Origin: Ipomoea triloba
Lineage: Eukaryota; Streptophyta; Magnoliopsida; Solanales; Convolvulaceae
Assembly: GCF_003576645.1 (NCBI RefSeq)
Contig: NC_044919.1
Location: forward strand, 35,183,108-35,247,107
Direction of reading: 5' to 3'
DNA: 64,000 bases
The translations under genes and the position numbers were made by a program. Of this stretch, positions 37,300 to 52,534 are shown piece after piece. A model generated the notes under the pieces. That model was not told the origin of the DNA. It was given only the letters and a program-made list of their open reading frames with translations, and made no database searches. Numbering within the stretch: position 1 is the stretch's first letter; each line of letters opens with the position of its first letter.

Positions 37300-38700
37300 T
37301 TTTGCCCCTTTTCTAGGCAGGTTACAAATATATCTCTATACATATTCATGTATACTTGTTTGTAAGATGATTTGGAGGGCAGGTTTGTATTGTGTTCATA
37401 TTATTATGCTATATTTGAGATTTAATTTTAATATATTATTTTTTAAAAAGTTTTGTCTATTTATATTTATATTTAAAATTGATACAAATTGACTACAACA
37501 ACAATAATAATAATAATAATTTTTTATATAGTTTTTTTTTTATTTTTAATTTGAGTTTCCAATAGTTGCTTGATAAAGTTTCAACTTTCAAATTGAATTC
37601 GGTCTTGCCGTGGTGACAAATACTGTGCATGTGATTTTAGTTTTAAGATGGGGGAGAAAACACGCATTAAATTTCTCCCACATTGAAAATTAGTAAATAC
37701 TAAGTAGGAATTTGATATCTATTGCGGGAAAACTTGCAAGTACCGTTTTGAGTGAGATGGGTGTTGACCCAACAATGATTGACGCAAAAGAACAAGCAAA
37801 GAGCAAGAAAACTCTCGTCACTAAATTAATTAAATTTAGATCAAAGAAAACTCTCGTCACTAAATTTAGATCTATAGGTTGATGGACTCGCAACTCTCAT
37901 ATCAATTCAATCAACTTCTCAATCGCACAAGTCACATATGATACAAGATTTTATGCTAATTGTATGATAAATACAAGTGCTTTTACCTAAATATGGCATC
38001 GTTTGCTTGATTGTGTTGGCCTACAAATCTCCAATTATTAATCATGATATATTTGTCACTTTATATTAACTGGAGGTTGGTGAAACGTCTAATGCTGGTC
38101 CGACCTGCCAAATATCCTGCAATCCTCGCTTCTTTCTTCGGCTAGTTGGCCGTGGGCTTTGCTAGCCACCCCACACAACCGACACCCCCCAAAAAGAAAT
38201 CTAATGCATTCTTTATCATTATATTTAATAAATAAATGAGTAAAAAGAACAAGAAAAAATAAAAGAAATGAAATCAACCATGAATGCATATCCCTGCCGT
38301 GGATAATCAAAGACTAATCCTCCATCTCAACGGCCAGCACACAAAGTGGTAAGGGACTAGCCAAATGATTTGACCCATTCACATGGGTGGAAGGATGTGG
38401 TGCTTAACCACCACGCCAACCATGTTGGTTACCAACCACGAATTTGGAGGGGAAGTAATAATTCGTTAAATTCCATGCCAAGTTTCCCCAAGAAAGCAGT
38501 AGAAAATGTCACAGAACTTGGCAATATTCAGAAGAGGAATCAACTGTGCCTTCTTTTGTTAAGTATCTAAAAACACAACCTTAAATAGTTTGGTTCTTCT
38601 ACTTTTAACCACATCGTACAAAAACACGTAACTAATGAATCAGCAATCAACATGGCTGTCATCTCTTCTAAGGTTTAACTTACAAAAACTTTCTGATACA
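37300..38700. other. Intergenic between the phytocyanin and SAE1 genes
   Basis: Contains an ATT trinucleotide run at 37274-37293 in the phytocyanin 3'-UTR and a direct repeat of AAGAAAACTCTCGTCACTAA (37808 and 37845). A possible SINE lies at about 38300-38450: TGGTTAAGCACC read on the minus strand is A-box-like. No gene supported. Confidence 0.45.
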
Positions 38701-38730
38701 AAATGTAGTTAGGTTACAGAATATCTATGC

Positions 38731-41700
38731 CTAGAGAATCTCAGCTGTTCTCTTAGCCGGCAAGCATTCAGTCTTGATGTCAGATACATCTTCTATTATG
38801 CCTTTGCCATCCATGGCGTCATAAAAGAAGAAATTCTTAATTGGATCACCTTTGCCAGATATTGCTTTAATCACCTCCTGCACAGACGAACAATTTTTGG
38901 ATTAAGAATTGCAATTTGCAAATATGTAGTTGCAGAAAGATAACATCTGTGCATTGAAGATCACCTGTCCAAGAATTCCGCCGATGATGGCACAAACGGG
39001 AGGAAACTCTCTTGTACCTCTTAACAATCGTTTCAAGAGGGAATCAGAAATTTGAGATTCACTCAAACCCTGAAAACATAAGTGAAATAGATAATGAAAT
39101 AACTTATATAGTACTAAACCAGCTCAATATCGTCTAGTTCACATACCTGAGCCTCACAGAGTTCCTTCCTCAATTTCTGAACGTTTAGGAGGTCAGCATC
39201 ATTAGATGCCATTCCAGGTTCACCCCCTTCAAACTCTTCAAACCTTTCTATGACTGCAAGAAATTAATCATTCAGGAGTTCAAGTCAATTAACAAAACAC
39301 ATCACTTGCATTTGTTCAGTTTATATTAGGGGTGAGCGAGGAGAAGATCGGGTTGGATTTGGGGTGAATTTGCATCCAATCCGCTAGGGGTGCAGATCCA
39401 ATCCGGATCCGCTAATCGCAAATTTGGCGGATTTCAAGTCTGACTTGATGCGATGTTTATTGAGCTTGTGATTGCAAAAGAGAGACCTAAAACCCTAGGC
39501 TAAGCGTAGATAATTAAAAATAAAAATTGAATTATAATTTTAGATTTGGACTGCACCTACCGTAGGAGACACTCAGTAGTGGGCTACTAGGCTTATAGTC
39601 TACATGTGAGTGTATACACAATTACAGACACACACACGTTTTGGTAGCGGATTTTGAGAAGTCACATCCACATCCAATCCACTAGTGGCAAATTTATACT
39701 AAATGGATCAACATCCCATCCACTTTAAGTGGATACAGATTCTATCGGAGCGTACTTGGTGGATCCTTGCTCACCCCTAGTTTATATGACACACAAAATT
39801 CAATGTGCTAAAACTAAGTGCTATGTCATTTAAGGCATGTAAAGGTGTCTGATCACCCCTTGCAAACAGAAGATAAAAAACATAGACCAAATGCTGTCAC
39901 GAATTAACAACAATCCTTGCCTAACTAAACATTTCTCAAGAGCAGAGTTAGATTCAGAAAATAAAATAAATGGTTAGGGAAATTAGTTCATAGAGAATTT
40001 GCAAATAAAAAATACATCATAGGCAGCTAATCCACGATTCCTAAAAAGCAACTCTTGACTTTAAAGTGTCGACAAGAGGCCTTTTTTTAATACCATGCAG
40101 CACAGCAGAATGGAATGAAGAGTTGGGGTGTAGCTGACAAAAAATGATGTTGAGTAACATTGCTAAAGTGGGAGAGTGGAGTTGCAGGGTGCAATTATAG
40201 TAAATTCTGCACAAGTTAAAATTTATTTTAAATGCTTCCAAAATATGTTAAACAGGGTCTCTCATTCTTTGGGATATTTTAGAAATAAACAGAAGACATT
40301 TCAAAGAGTAGAGAAGCAAGTATAAGAGGTCAGGTTTGCTTCAAGAGTTTTTAGATATCCTTTTTTTTTTTCAGCAATAATATTCATCTAGTCATTGTAG
40401 ACCTCTTCGATGGATTACACTAGAATGACTTGTCAAATGAAATAATAAAAGTAATTTGCATTACCACTCAAGAAAAGTATACAGAAATCACAAGATATAG
40501 AGTTTTTTGCTATTTTACCTCTCATAGCAAAGAATAGCTTTGCCATTCTCTTAGGTAAACCTCTCCATGGGACTGCAATAGCTTCCTGTGGAAAATAAAC
40601 AAGCAATTGCCATATGAATAGAAATTAGAAAACCAACAAGTCTGAAGAATCATACTTCCACCTAGTGGTACAATATAAAAGCAAAGGTTAAAAAATAACT
40701 GTTAATTAAACCTTCAGAAAGTGATACCTCAAAACTTGGATAGTTCAGTTGGCAATCACTCATTTCTTCCGATTTTTTCTGTCAAAGGAGAAAATTGACA
40801 GGTTATAAAGAGGCTTAGGTGTTATCTTCTTAAATAGAAATAGCAATAATTAAAAATTAAAGTTAGCAACTAGGTCAAAGGGGATATAATAAAAAGAGAT
40901 AAGCTCATTTCTAACCTTAGAATAGGTGTAGCTCTGCAAATCAATGAAAATCTCACCACAAGAATCTCTAACATCCACGGCGTAAAAAGCAATGCGCTTT
41001 GACAACTTTCGACACTTTGCATTTACAGATTTCTGTGGAGGAATTGCAGAAAGAATATGAAAATCATTTTTTAAAAGTGACAGAATTTCATATTCAATGA
41101 GTAAATGCAAATGTATAACCTTTGTTGAAAGAGAGCAGTGGCTGATAACAACAGCGTCAAACTTATCAAAGAATTCAGCATCAAAACTTGACAAATCACC
41201 TTAGAATGTAAATAGTGAATTTGTTAGTATCGTCAGAATAGGATACTAAATTTCATTCGAGACCAGGACTTTCAATATGAAATATGAACAGCATTATAAC
41301 ACAAACATGACTTTGAAAATACATCCAAGTGAATTCAGTGTCTTGATCTCCCATCCTAAGATGAAAATGCAAAAACACTATAGACTTTTTAAAAAAAAAA
41401 TGTGCAACATTCTATGACAATACACTCTTTTTCCTTCCAAATAATTCAAGTTATTTTCCAAAACATCAAGTTTTTTTTAATATAATTAAAAGCAGCATGT
41501 GGGTGCAGCCCTCATACATAGTCCCTCAAGAGTCGAGACGTCAAAGTCAAAATTCCTTAATATGAAGCTTCTTGGTTATGAGCAGGTTGTAGGCAAACTT
41601 AACTTTGTTCTCAGAGGTGTAGTAATTTCTAGGACTTGAACCCAAGAGATAACTTTTCACTGGTGAGCACATGACAACTACAACATACGCATCTTCCATA

Positions 41701-43450
41701 GTATCTCAAGGCAATATCAGATGAAAGTAGTAATATGCGTAATCCTCTATGTAGGGGCTTAAGCATACATAGGGCATATCAGCAATCTTGACTATTGAGA
41801 AATAGGTATGCCAGTGTCATGCACATTTTCTCAAACATAAACAGGTAGCAATGCTTGCAATTTGATGTATACTAACAATAACATTTGGAATAGTCTAAGT
41901 AGCAGCCCCCAAGCATAGTAAATAATGGCAGTCTTGAGAAACTAAATCTTCTATTTACATATATTTTAATTATAGTCCTTGACTCTTGTAGCTTGATGTA
42001 CAAAACATGTAACACTCTTATTGAAATATACTATGGCATGTAAATTATGTAGAACAATATGACAAGAAATTAATTAAATACAGCTAGAGGGATCCATTCT
42101 AATTCTACAATTTACTAAGAGAGTTAATGTTAGCCATATAAATTAAGCATAGTTTACCATAAAGCACAAATCTTGTCAGGTGCCTTAAGAGAAAATGCTA
42201 TTCTTAAGTTGAATTGTTAATGCAAGCTGTTTCAATAGTCCCAGAACTCATAAAGTGAACTAACCTTTTTGGACAGAAACATAAACCATAGGGTTGAATT
42301 CTTTCAAAGAATCACAACAGAGCTCAGCAACAGATTTCCCACCGAAAACATTTTCATCTGGGGGAATGAGGAAATTAGCAGAAAGTAATTCCTCGGTCAC
42401 CATGCGATCATCATTCAGCGTCAAACTACCAACTCCAGCTAAAACAATATTTTTGCAGAACTGCAAATATAGATAAAGGAAATACTCTGCAGTTTCTTAA
42501 TCAAGCAAATATAACTCCTAATGACAGTCTAAAATAAATCCTTTAAGATTCCAACGGCAACCTAACAGATGTTCCATATAGCATATTCCAGTTAGGAAAA
42601 CGGTCAACGTAACCACAATGTACTAGAGTCAAGAGTATATCATCATAAAATTATTAGCAAGTTTTTTGAAGTACCTCTATAGCAGTCCCTTTGAGTCCAC
42701 TAACAAACACATGAGCTTTACTGAGGCTGTGGCAAAAAAAAAAAAAAAGAAAAAAAAAAGTGAAGTTTGTCATTGAAAATGTAAATACCAAATAAACAAG
42801 AACCACTGGCATGTGGATAATGTGAGAGATAGTATAACTACTTCATGTTAGCAGCTGCATAAATTGTCATTCTTTTAAGAGTAAGATAATAGATGAGCAC
42901 ATTGACAGACTTTGTAGTAAAAATACACGACCAAGTTGGGGTATGCAGCAAATCTTATGTGGAATTACAATACATAATAAATTATATCAAGAAACTATGA
43001 ATAATTAAAAAAAATGTTAGCACCCTTGCCACTAAACCTAATCCTAGCTACTGATGCAGAACTAAAAAGCTAAACCTCAAGCACTATTACTAGAGCAAGT
43101 ATAGCTTGCTGATGGTAGTAAACAACCTAAAGTATTCTGATAGTGGAAGTATGAAGCACCAACTTTTTCCAGTTTTCTACCACTGGCACTCTGGCAATCT
43201 TCATAATATTCAGGGAACAGGGTTACTTGTTCCTCTCACTTTAGACTTTGATTTTCCCAAGTCTATAGAAGCAAATAACAATTGAGCAACAGATATTTAG
43301 CAATAAGCACTACTAACCATTCAAAAAAACAAAAAATGAGCGTGTAAGTACTAAGTACGAAACATACCGTCTTTGAGCATCAACGCCCCAAACCCTAATC
43401 TGACGATCATAGATGGCAGTTTCCTGCTCTGTCAACTCCCCTCGCTCCAT
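38731..43450 (-). CDS. SAE1: SUMO-activating enzyme subunit 1 (SAE1/AOS1), 334 aa
   Basis: The non-catalytic half of the heterodimeric SUMO E1; with SAE2 it binds ATP and SUMO in the nucleus. Ten exons on the minus strand: 43450-43368, 42726-42675, 42460-42265, 41199-41120, 41032-40916, 40778-40728, 40585-40519, 39253-39147, 39069-38965 and 38877-38731. All are GT-AG, 1005 nt in frame. The start MERGELTEQETAIYDRQIRV and the VWGVDAQRRLSKAHV segment are characteristic. FCKNIVLAGVGSLTLNDDRMV is the adenylation fold. ANFLIPPDENVFGGKSVAE, DSCGEIFIDLQSYTYSK and CAIIGGILGQEVIKAISGKG match plant SAE1. As expected for this subunit there is no catalytic-Cys domain. Exon 3 phase (1) and later phases all agree. 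Confidence 0.96.
39327..39779. mobile_element. hAT-type MITE, 453 bp, in SAE1 intron 7
   Basis: Perfect 11-bp inverted ends TAGGGGTGAGC/GCTCACCCCTA and a perfect 8-bp duplication GTTTATAT at 39319-39326 and 39780-39787. An 8-bp duplication with a TAGGGGTG-type end is typical of hAT elements. The inside has CAATCCGCTAGGGGTGCAGAT and other sub-terminal repeats but no transposase. Confidence 0.88.
41471..41665 (-). mobile_element. Probable SINE in SAE1 intron 3
   Basis: On the minus strand, GTGCTCACCAGTGAAAAG is followed by a good B box GGTTCAAGTCC (41642-41632). The element ends at a T run near 41471-41478, which is its A tail. The target duplication is unclear. Confidence 0.5.
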
Positions 43451-43799
43451 ATTCCCGAACAAAACAGCCTGTAACTCAAAACGGAACTCCATTTGTTCGT
43501 TTCCATAGTTTACAAATAGCTTATGAAAATATAAATCTAAAAATTAGGGTTTTGAATTATGAAAATCGATAACAGACAGTAAAGCACCAGTAACAAATTC
43601 GAAAACAGTATGCATAATTCGTAGTTCGTAGGAAAAGGGGGCCGAATTGAGACGGAAAATTGAATGAGGTAGTTTTGAATCCGACGACTTACTGTATGAA
43701 GCAAGAGTTGAGCGGTAGTGCAAACCGTCTTCTTCCTTGGCTCCTTGCTCGACAAGACAGTTGCCCTCTATCCGTGATTTTCCCACTTATGCCCCTTTT

Positions 43800-45800
43800 T
43801 ATGTCAAACGATGTTGGTCTTCGGGATTAATCACTTCATCGTAAGTCTATATGTATCCTGCAAATTTTCAAACTTCTCAAAGTCGCCGGGTCTCATTTAA
43901 AATTATCTCAAGAGTATTAATTCGTTAAATATAAGTTTGATCTCAATTATTATTACATGAATTATAGTTCACACAGCTGTGTAAATCATAAACAAAAAGT
44001 ATATTTTTAATATACTAAAAGTACATCATTCGTGTACGTAAATTACTTTATTTGATTCAAATACATTATTTTATATATTATCAAATAATGTATTTTTTTT
44101 TTTGAATACTAATAACTCTATTACAATGCAGTATTGTTCATAACTACTTTCTCAACCTATTGAAGTACAAGAGTGTATCAAATAATGTATATTAAGTACA
44201 CATATAATGTACTATTTTAGTATATTAAAAATGTACCTTATATTCATAATTCACACTGTTATATGATAATATGAATCATGGTCTACATAATAATTTGCAG
44301 TTTGATCTAATCAAAATGAATATTTGACAATATAATGGTTTATATCATAAATGTAATATTTTTTAATAAAAATGTAATAGACAATTTTTAAAAAATAATA
44401 ATAGCATAATAGAATTGCATATATCATCAATATTTGAAGTCTTATATATAATATTAGTATTTGTTATGCGCGATGCGCAAAAATAAGTGTCTAATATTAG
44501 TTTTTTTTATATTAAAATCTTAAATTTATTTAGATTTTATATATTTATATTATTTATTATTTAAATACTAATAATAATATAAAATATTTTTATAAATTTG
44601 ATATTTATATTTTAAGAAATAACGAATACATAACTCCAATATATAATGTATTAATGTGCATATATAATTATTATTGAAGAAGATAATAAAATATATGGTG
44701 AATGCATATGCATGGTAACATTTTGTCCAAATACTGCATAGTACAACTCGTATAACATTATGTATTAAAAAAATGTAACGAAAAAAATGAACATAAATTA
44801 ATGATATAACATTTATTCACACTTATTATTTTTAGATTTAGACTTTATAGTTTAAAACTGTAATATTATATATCAAAAACTCTAATATATAATTTGTATA
44901 AAATAAAGTAATAACATAACATAATTGTAAATATAAATATATAATCAAATACTTAATGTTTTATAATCAATAAGTATTTTATAGCAAAACTGTAATATAT
45001 TGTTTGTATTAAATAAATAAATTAAGGGTGTGTTTGGTATATGGATTTACATATCAGGAATGAAAATCAAAATCATACTTAGTATTTAGATGTTATTATA
45101 TTGAGATCAATTGCCTTGATTTTTTTTTTTAACTTTTATTTCCATTATAGAGGGATTCCATAGAATTATAATTTACCACTAGTTTTGCACAAATAGTATA
45201 TAATGGTCTCAACATATAGATACCTATTGAATATATACGAAATGACAACACATACTTTAAAGTCCAAAATATATATAGAAAGTGATGCATGTTCAATAAT
45301 TTATTTATAATAAATTATTATAAAAATATGAGTCATGACTTTAGTTAAACTTTGCAACACGACTTGGATTTAATCCAGACCGATTTTTTCACTTTGAAAT
45401 GTGGACCAAGAAAGTAATTGTCCATTTTAAAGTATATACATTAGAGGAAAAAAGAATTAATTTGGTTTTAAAAAAAGAAATGCTTCTCCTGGAAAATCTG
45501 TTGGAACAAAAATCCTTGACCAGTGGAGAAGGTGTGATGCGGCATCCAAATATTTCTGGGCCTCAGATTAGCTCCTTCATTTTCTCTCTCATGTATACAC
45601 CAATACTATTCTATTCTCTCTCCACTCCCCGGGCCAAAACAATCTTTTGTAGCTACGACACTCCCACAGCCCCCCTACTATTGTCCGCTTTCGCTCTCTC
45701 CCCTCCCTCCCGGCCCCGCGCCGCGAAGGCCACCGCTGACCGCCCCGCAATCTCACATCTCCTCTCCTCATCATCCTCCTCCTCTTCCGGGCTCTTCCAA
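43800..45800. other. Repeat-rich AT intergenic DNA before the CPK gene
   Basis: Holds an ATGTACATTATTT-type MITE at 43960-44300 split by a SINE (separate entry) and a TTTGGTATATGGATTTACA MITE fragment at about 45028-45120. Very AT-rich sequence lies between. From 45580 the sequence becomes CT-rich and GC-richer, the leader of the CPK gene. No other gene is supported. Confidence 0.55.
44094..44175 (-). mobile_element. SINE (family A) 3' fragment nested in a MITE
   Basis: A perfect 15-bp duplication TATCAAATAATGTAT flanks it (44079-44093 and 44176-44190). A T run lies at the left and the family phrase GTAGTTATGAACA is read on the minus strand. The 5' end is truncated, with no B box. Confidence 0.85.
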
Positions 45801-45817
45801 TTAAAAAGAAGAAAAAA

Positions 45818-49559
<3,742 letters not shown>

Positions 49560-49859
49560 TAAAAATAAAACAAAATAAAACAAAAACGTTTCATTGGATG
49601 GATGGGGTTACGTTGTCACGTACGTACGTACATATTATGCATGCATGCAGAGGTGGCTAAGGATCGGGGAATTATTGAAAGAGAGGAAATGCCTGCAGTT
49701 ATTAGTGAGATGACGACGACTTTAATTAGCTTTGTTAATTACGTTGTTGGCGAGGGAATTGAAGAACATATATATACTACAAATGTGAATATGGATGGAT
49801 GGATGGAACAAATTTCAGATCATCGCCAATCATGATCATGAGATTCCACAAAGTCGAGG

Positions 49860-51190
49860 ATTGTAGTCCGTGGATATTAATTAAAAAAAAAAAGCAAAAC
49901 GAAAAACAAAACAAAACCTATCTGTAATTTCCAAGAGCCATCTGGAAGTTTCATTGGTGACGTGAGGAAACTTCTTTTCATTTTAAACAAACACACAAAA
50001 AAAAAAGATTCATTGATGATTAACGTTTTACACTGTTAAGGATGTTTAATTTTGTCGGTATTTATAGTACTTAAGTCGTTCATTCCTGGCCTTTTTCACC
50101 CTTTAATTTTTATTTATTTTTTTCATTTTTGTTAATTAAACTCATCAATTGCTGTTAAGGTTCACTGTTGATTTAGCAACCAATTTAATTTGATGCCATT
50201 GTGTCTATATATCACTTTTTGTCCATATCACAAGAAGAATGATCAAATTAATTACTCATTGCAGTATAAATCAACTTAATCAAATATATCAAGATCAAAT
50301 GAAAATAAGTCTCTTCGTAAAAAATATGGACTGATCAATATGATCTATTATATAATCAAGATCAAATAAAAATAAGTTTCTTCATAAAAAAATAAATGTG
50401 GACTGATTGATATGATCAATTAATATAAGTTAATTTGATGAACAAGGCTAAACATCATTAAAAATGTGATTGTGTTTTTGTAAATATTGTGAACTTTTGT
50501 TGTATTTTTGTAAATATTGTGAATTTTTTGTGTATTGGGACAAGTTTGATAATGCATAGTCTGTTAAATTTGCACGGTAAGATGCACTGATATGTTACAA
50601 CGTAACAAACTTTAATGCAATGTAGTATTGATACATTTTGAGTGAACTATATATCATGTATCACTTGATGCAAATCAAACTTTATATTCACATCCAAAGT
50701 TCATAATAGTTACAAAAATGTAACTGCATTTTTCTTAAATTGTCCGCTCTGTCCGTCAAATAATCAAGTATGATTGTTCGAGATTTATGTAGAGGAGAAA
50801 GGGACACGCGAGAGAAGGATTCAAATTCGGGTAGGAAGATCAAGGTTTTTGTCTCTTTAAGTTGACCCCACAAAAAAAAATGTCCATTTTGCGCATAATG
50901 CGCCAATTGTGCACACTATTTTTATTTTTTATTTTTCCAGATTTTATTTTTATTTTTTATTTTTTTTATCATAACTACAAAAATTTCACAAAAACAACAA
51001 AGATTGTCTTAGTGTATCACTGTAATAACCAAAACCTTATCTAAAAAATGCACACGTATTTCTCTGAAAATGTAATTCATAGCGTTTGACTTTTTGAAAC
51101 TTCGTACCCAAAAAAGTACGTACCTATGCGGCTATGCGTATCTCAAAAGTCAAATTTGGCAATCAAGACATCGAACGCGACCAAGTAGTC
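49860..51190. other. Intergenic between CPK and TGA genes
   Basis: The CPK 3'-UTR with GTACGTACGT and ATGCATGCATGC runs lies just before. Phrases AATCAAGATCAAAT(A)AAAATAAG and TTTTGTAAATATTGTGAA are each tandemly duplicated (50270-50420 and 50475-50535). A possible MITE of the 6.3-kb type lies at about 50860-51010 (GCGCATAATGCGCC, poly-T/A halves). No gene supported. Confidence 0.45.
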
Positions 51191-51199
51191 TACGTCACT

Positions 51200-52487
51200 C
51201 GTGACGTAGTTTTCCCCCATTTTTCAGCTCTCCGTCGTCGTTTGTCTTCGCCGAGCCAGGGAGGATTTTACCTGTTCTGAAGTCACATCGACGGCGGTTC
51301 TTCAGCCCTTGATCAATTTCACTGCTTTACTGAGCAACGCCGCTCGAGGAAATTAAAAACAAGTGAAAAAAACCGGCCAAAAAAGGGGAAAATCTCGAAG
51401 GTATTAATAATAAAAAAAAGGAATCGTATTTGCAGGCTTCAACTGGGAGCCACTGGAAACCAGCCTTTGTTTATTCTCGTCGTGTAAGCTTCCCGTTTTT
51501 GTTCATGTGATTAGTGAGCTTATCTCAATCGTGCTTTGAAAATTTTGATGATTACTTGATTTCTTTGAATTGTTTTGAGTTAGGAGTTTGATTATAGTTT
51601 TGATTCGATTTATCGATATATGGAATACTCTAAGATGATATGCTGATGATTCCTTGATTTTTATTGGCCTTTTCTAATGCGAGAGGGTCTATTTGACTTT
51701 AATTTATAAATGATGCCGAGAATAGGATTAAGTCGAGCTAAGAAATTCTTCGTGCTAGGGCTCAGAGTTTGAGCTTGATATGGTTTATGTCTGTATCTAT
51801 GTTCTTAAGTAATAATCCTGCTTTTGAAGATTATTTCTGAGCAACTTTTTGGTTATACACTTTGATCTAATGATTTGTTTTGTTGATTGGTCTGACTGTA
51901 GATCCCTTTATGGCTTAATTCTACCTAAAAAACATGAGCTCCTATGGAAATTAAGTTGCCTGGCTGTGTTATGTTAATGATTACTGTGAATGGGTTTTGT
52001 TTTTTAATCAAAGTGCATACACAAAAGAAAATTTTGTTTTGATCTTGAGAGTTGGTTCAAAAGTTCCAGCATAAAAATCAGTCTTTGTATTGGGAACCTA
52101 GAAAACTTTTTCTGTTCCATCCCCGACTCTGTAATAATATGAAGTAGTACTATTATTTGGAACATAGACAGAGTTGGAAGATTCATATTAATTTTATACT
52201 AGAGTATTATTTAGTCTAATCAAGTATTGATGTTATCTTTAGTAGTTTTTAATATTTGACTCACTGTCAATAAAATACTTTAATCTTGTAATTTTAACAT
52301 TGAAGTACATTTTATTAGATACTTATCAAGTTATCAGTAAGTGCCAATCTTTAGCCAATAGTGATCTTTCTTATTCCTCTTTCCATCTTTGCTCATGGTG
52401 TCTTTTGATGTTTGTTCATGTTGCATTTGCAGAGTTCTCATTTCTGCAAATCCATATATATTGATTTTGTGGTCTGGTTTGTTGCAG
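51200..52487 (+). other. 5'-UTR exon(s) and leader introns of the TGA gene
   Basis: CT-rich, CG-containing sequence from about 51215 looks like the transcript start. A likely internal UTR exon 51438-51482 lies between TTTGCAG and GTAAGC. The last leader intron ends in GTTTGTTGCAG at 52487, before the ATG exon. Boundaries are by splice consensus only. Confidence 0.5.
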
Positions 52488-52534
52488 AAGGCAATTCAAG
52501 TCCCCCACCTGAAGTGATCATTCAATAGTCCATA

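Noticed and set aside
38300..38450. A genuine tRNA gene
   Set aside because: Only A-box-like and weak B-box-like phrases; no cloverleaf could be drawn, so treated as possible SINE sequence.
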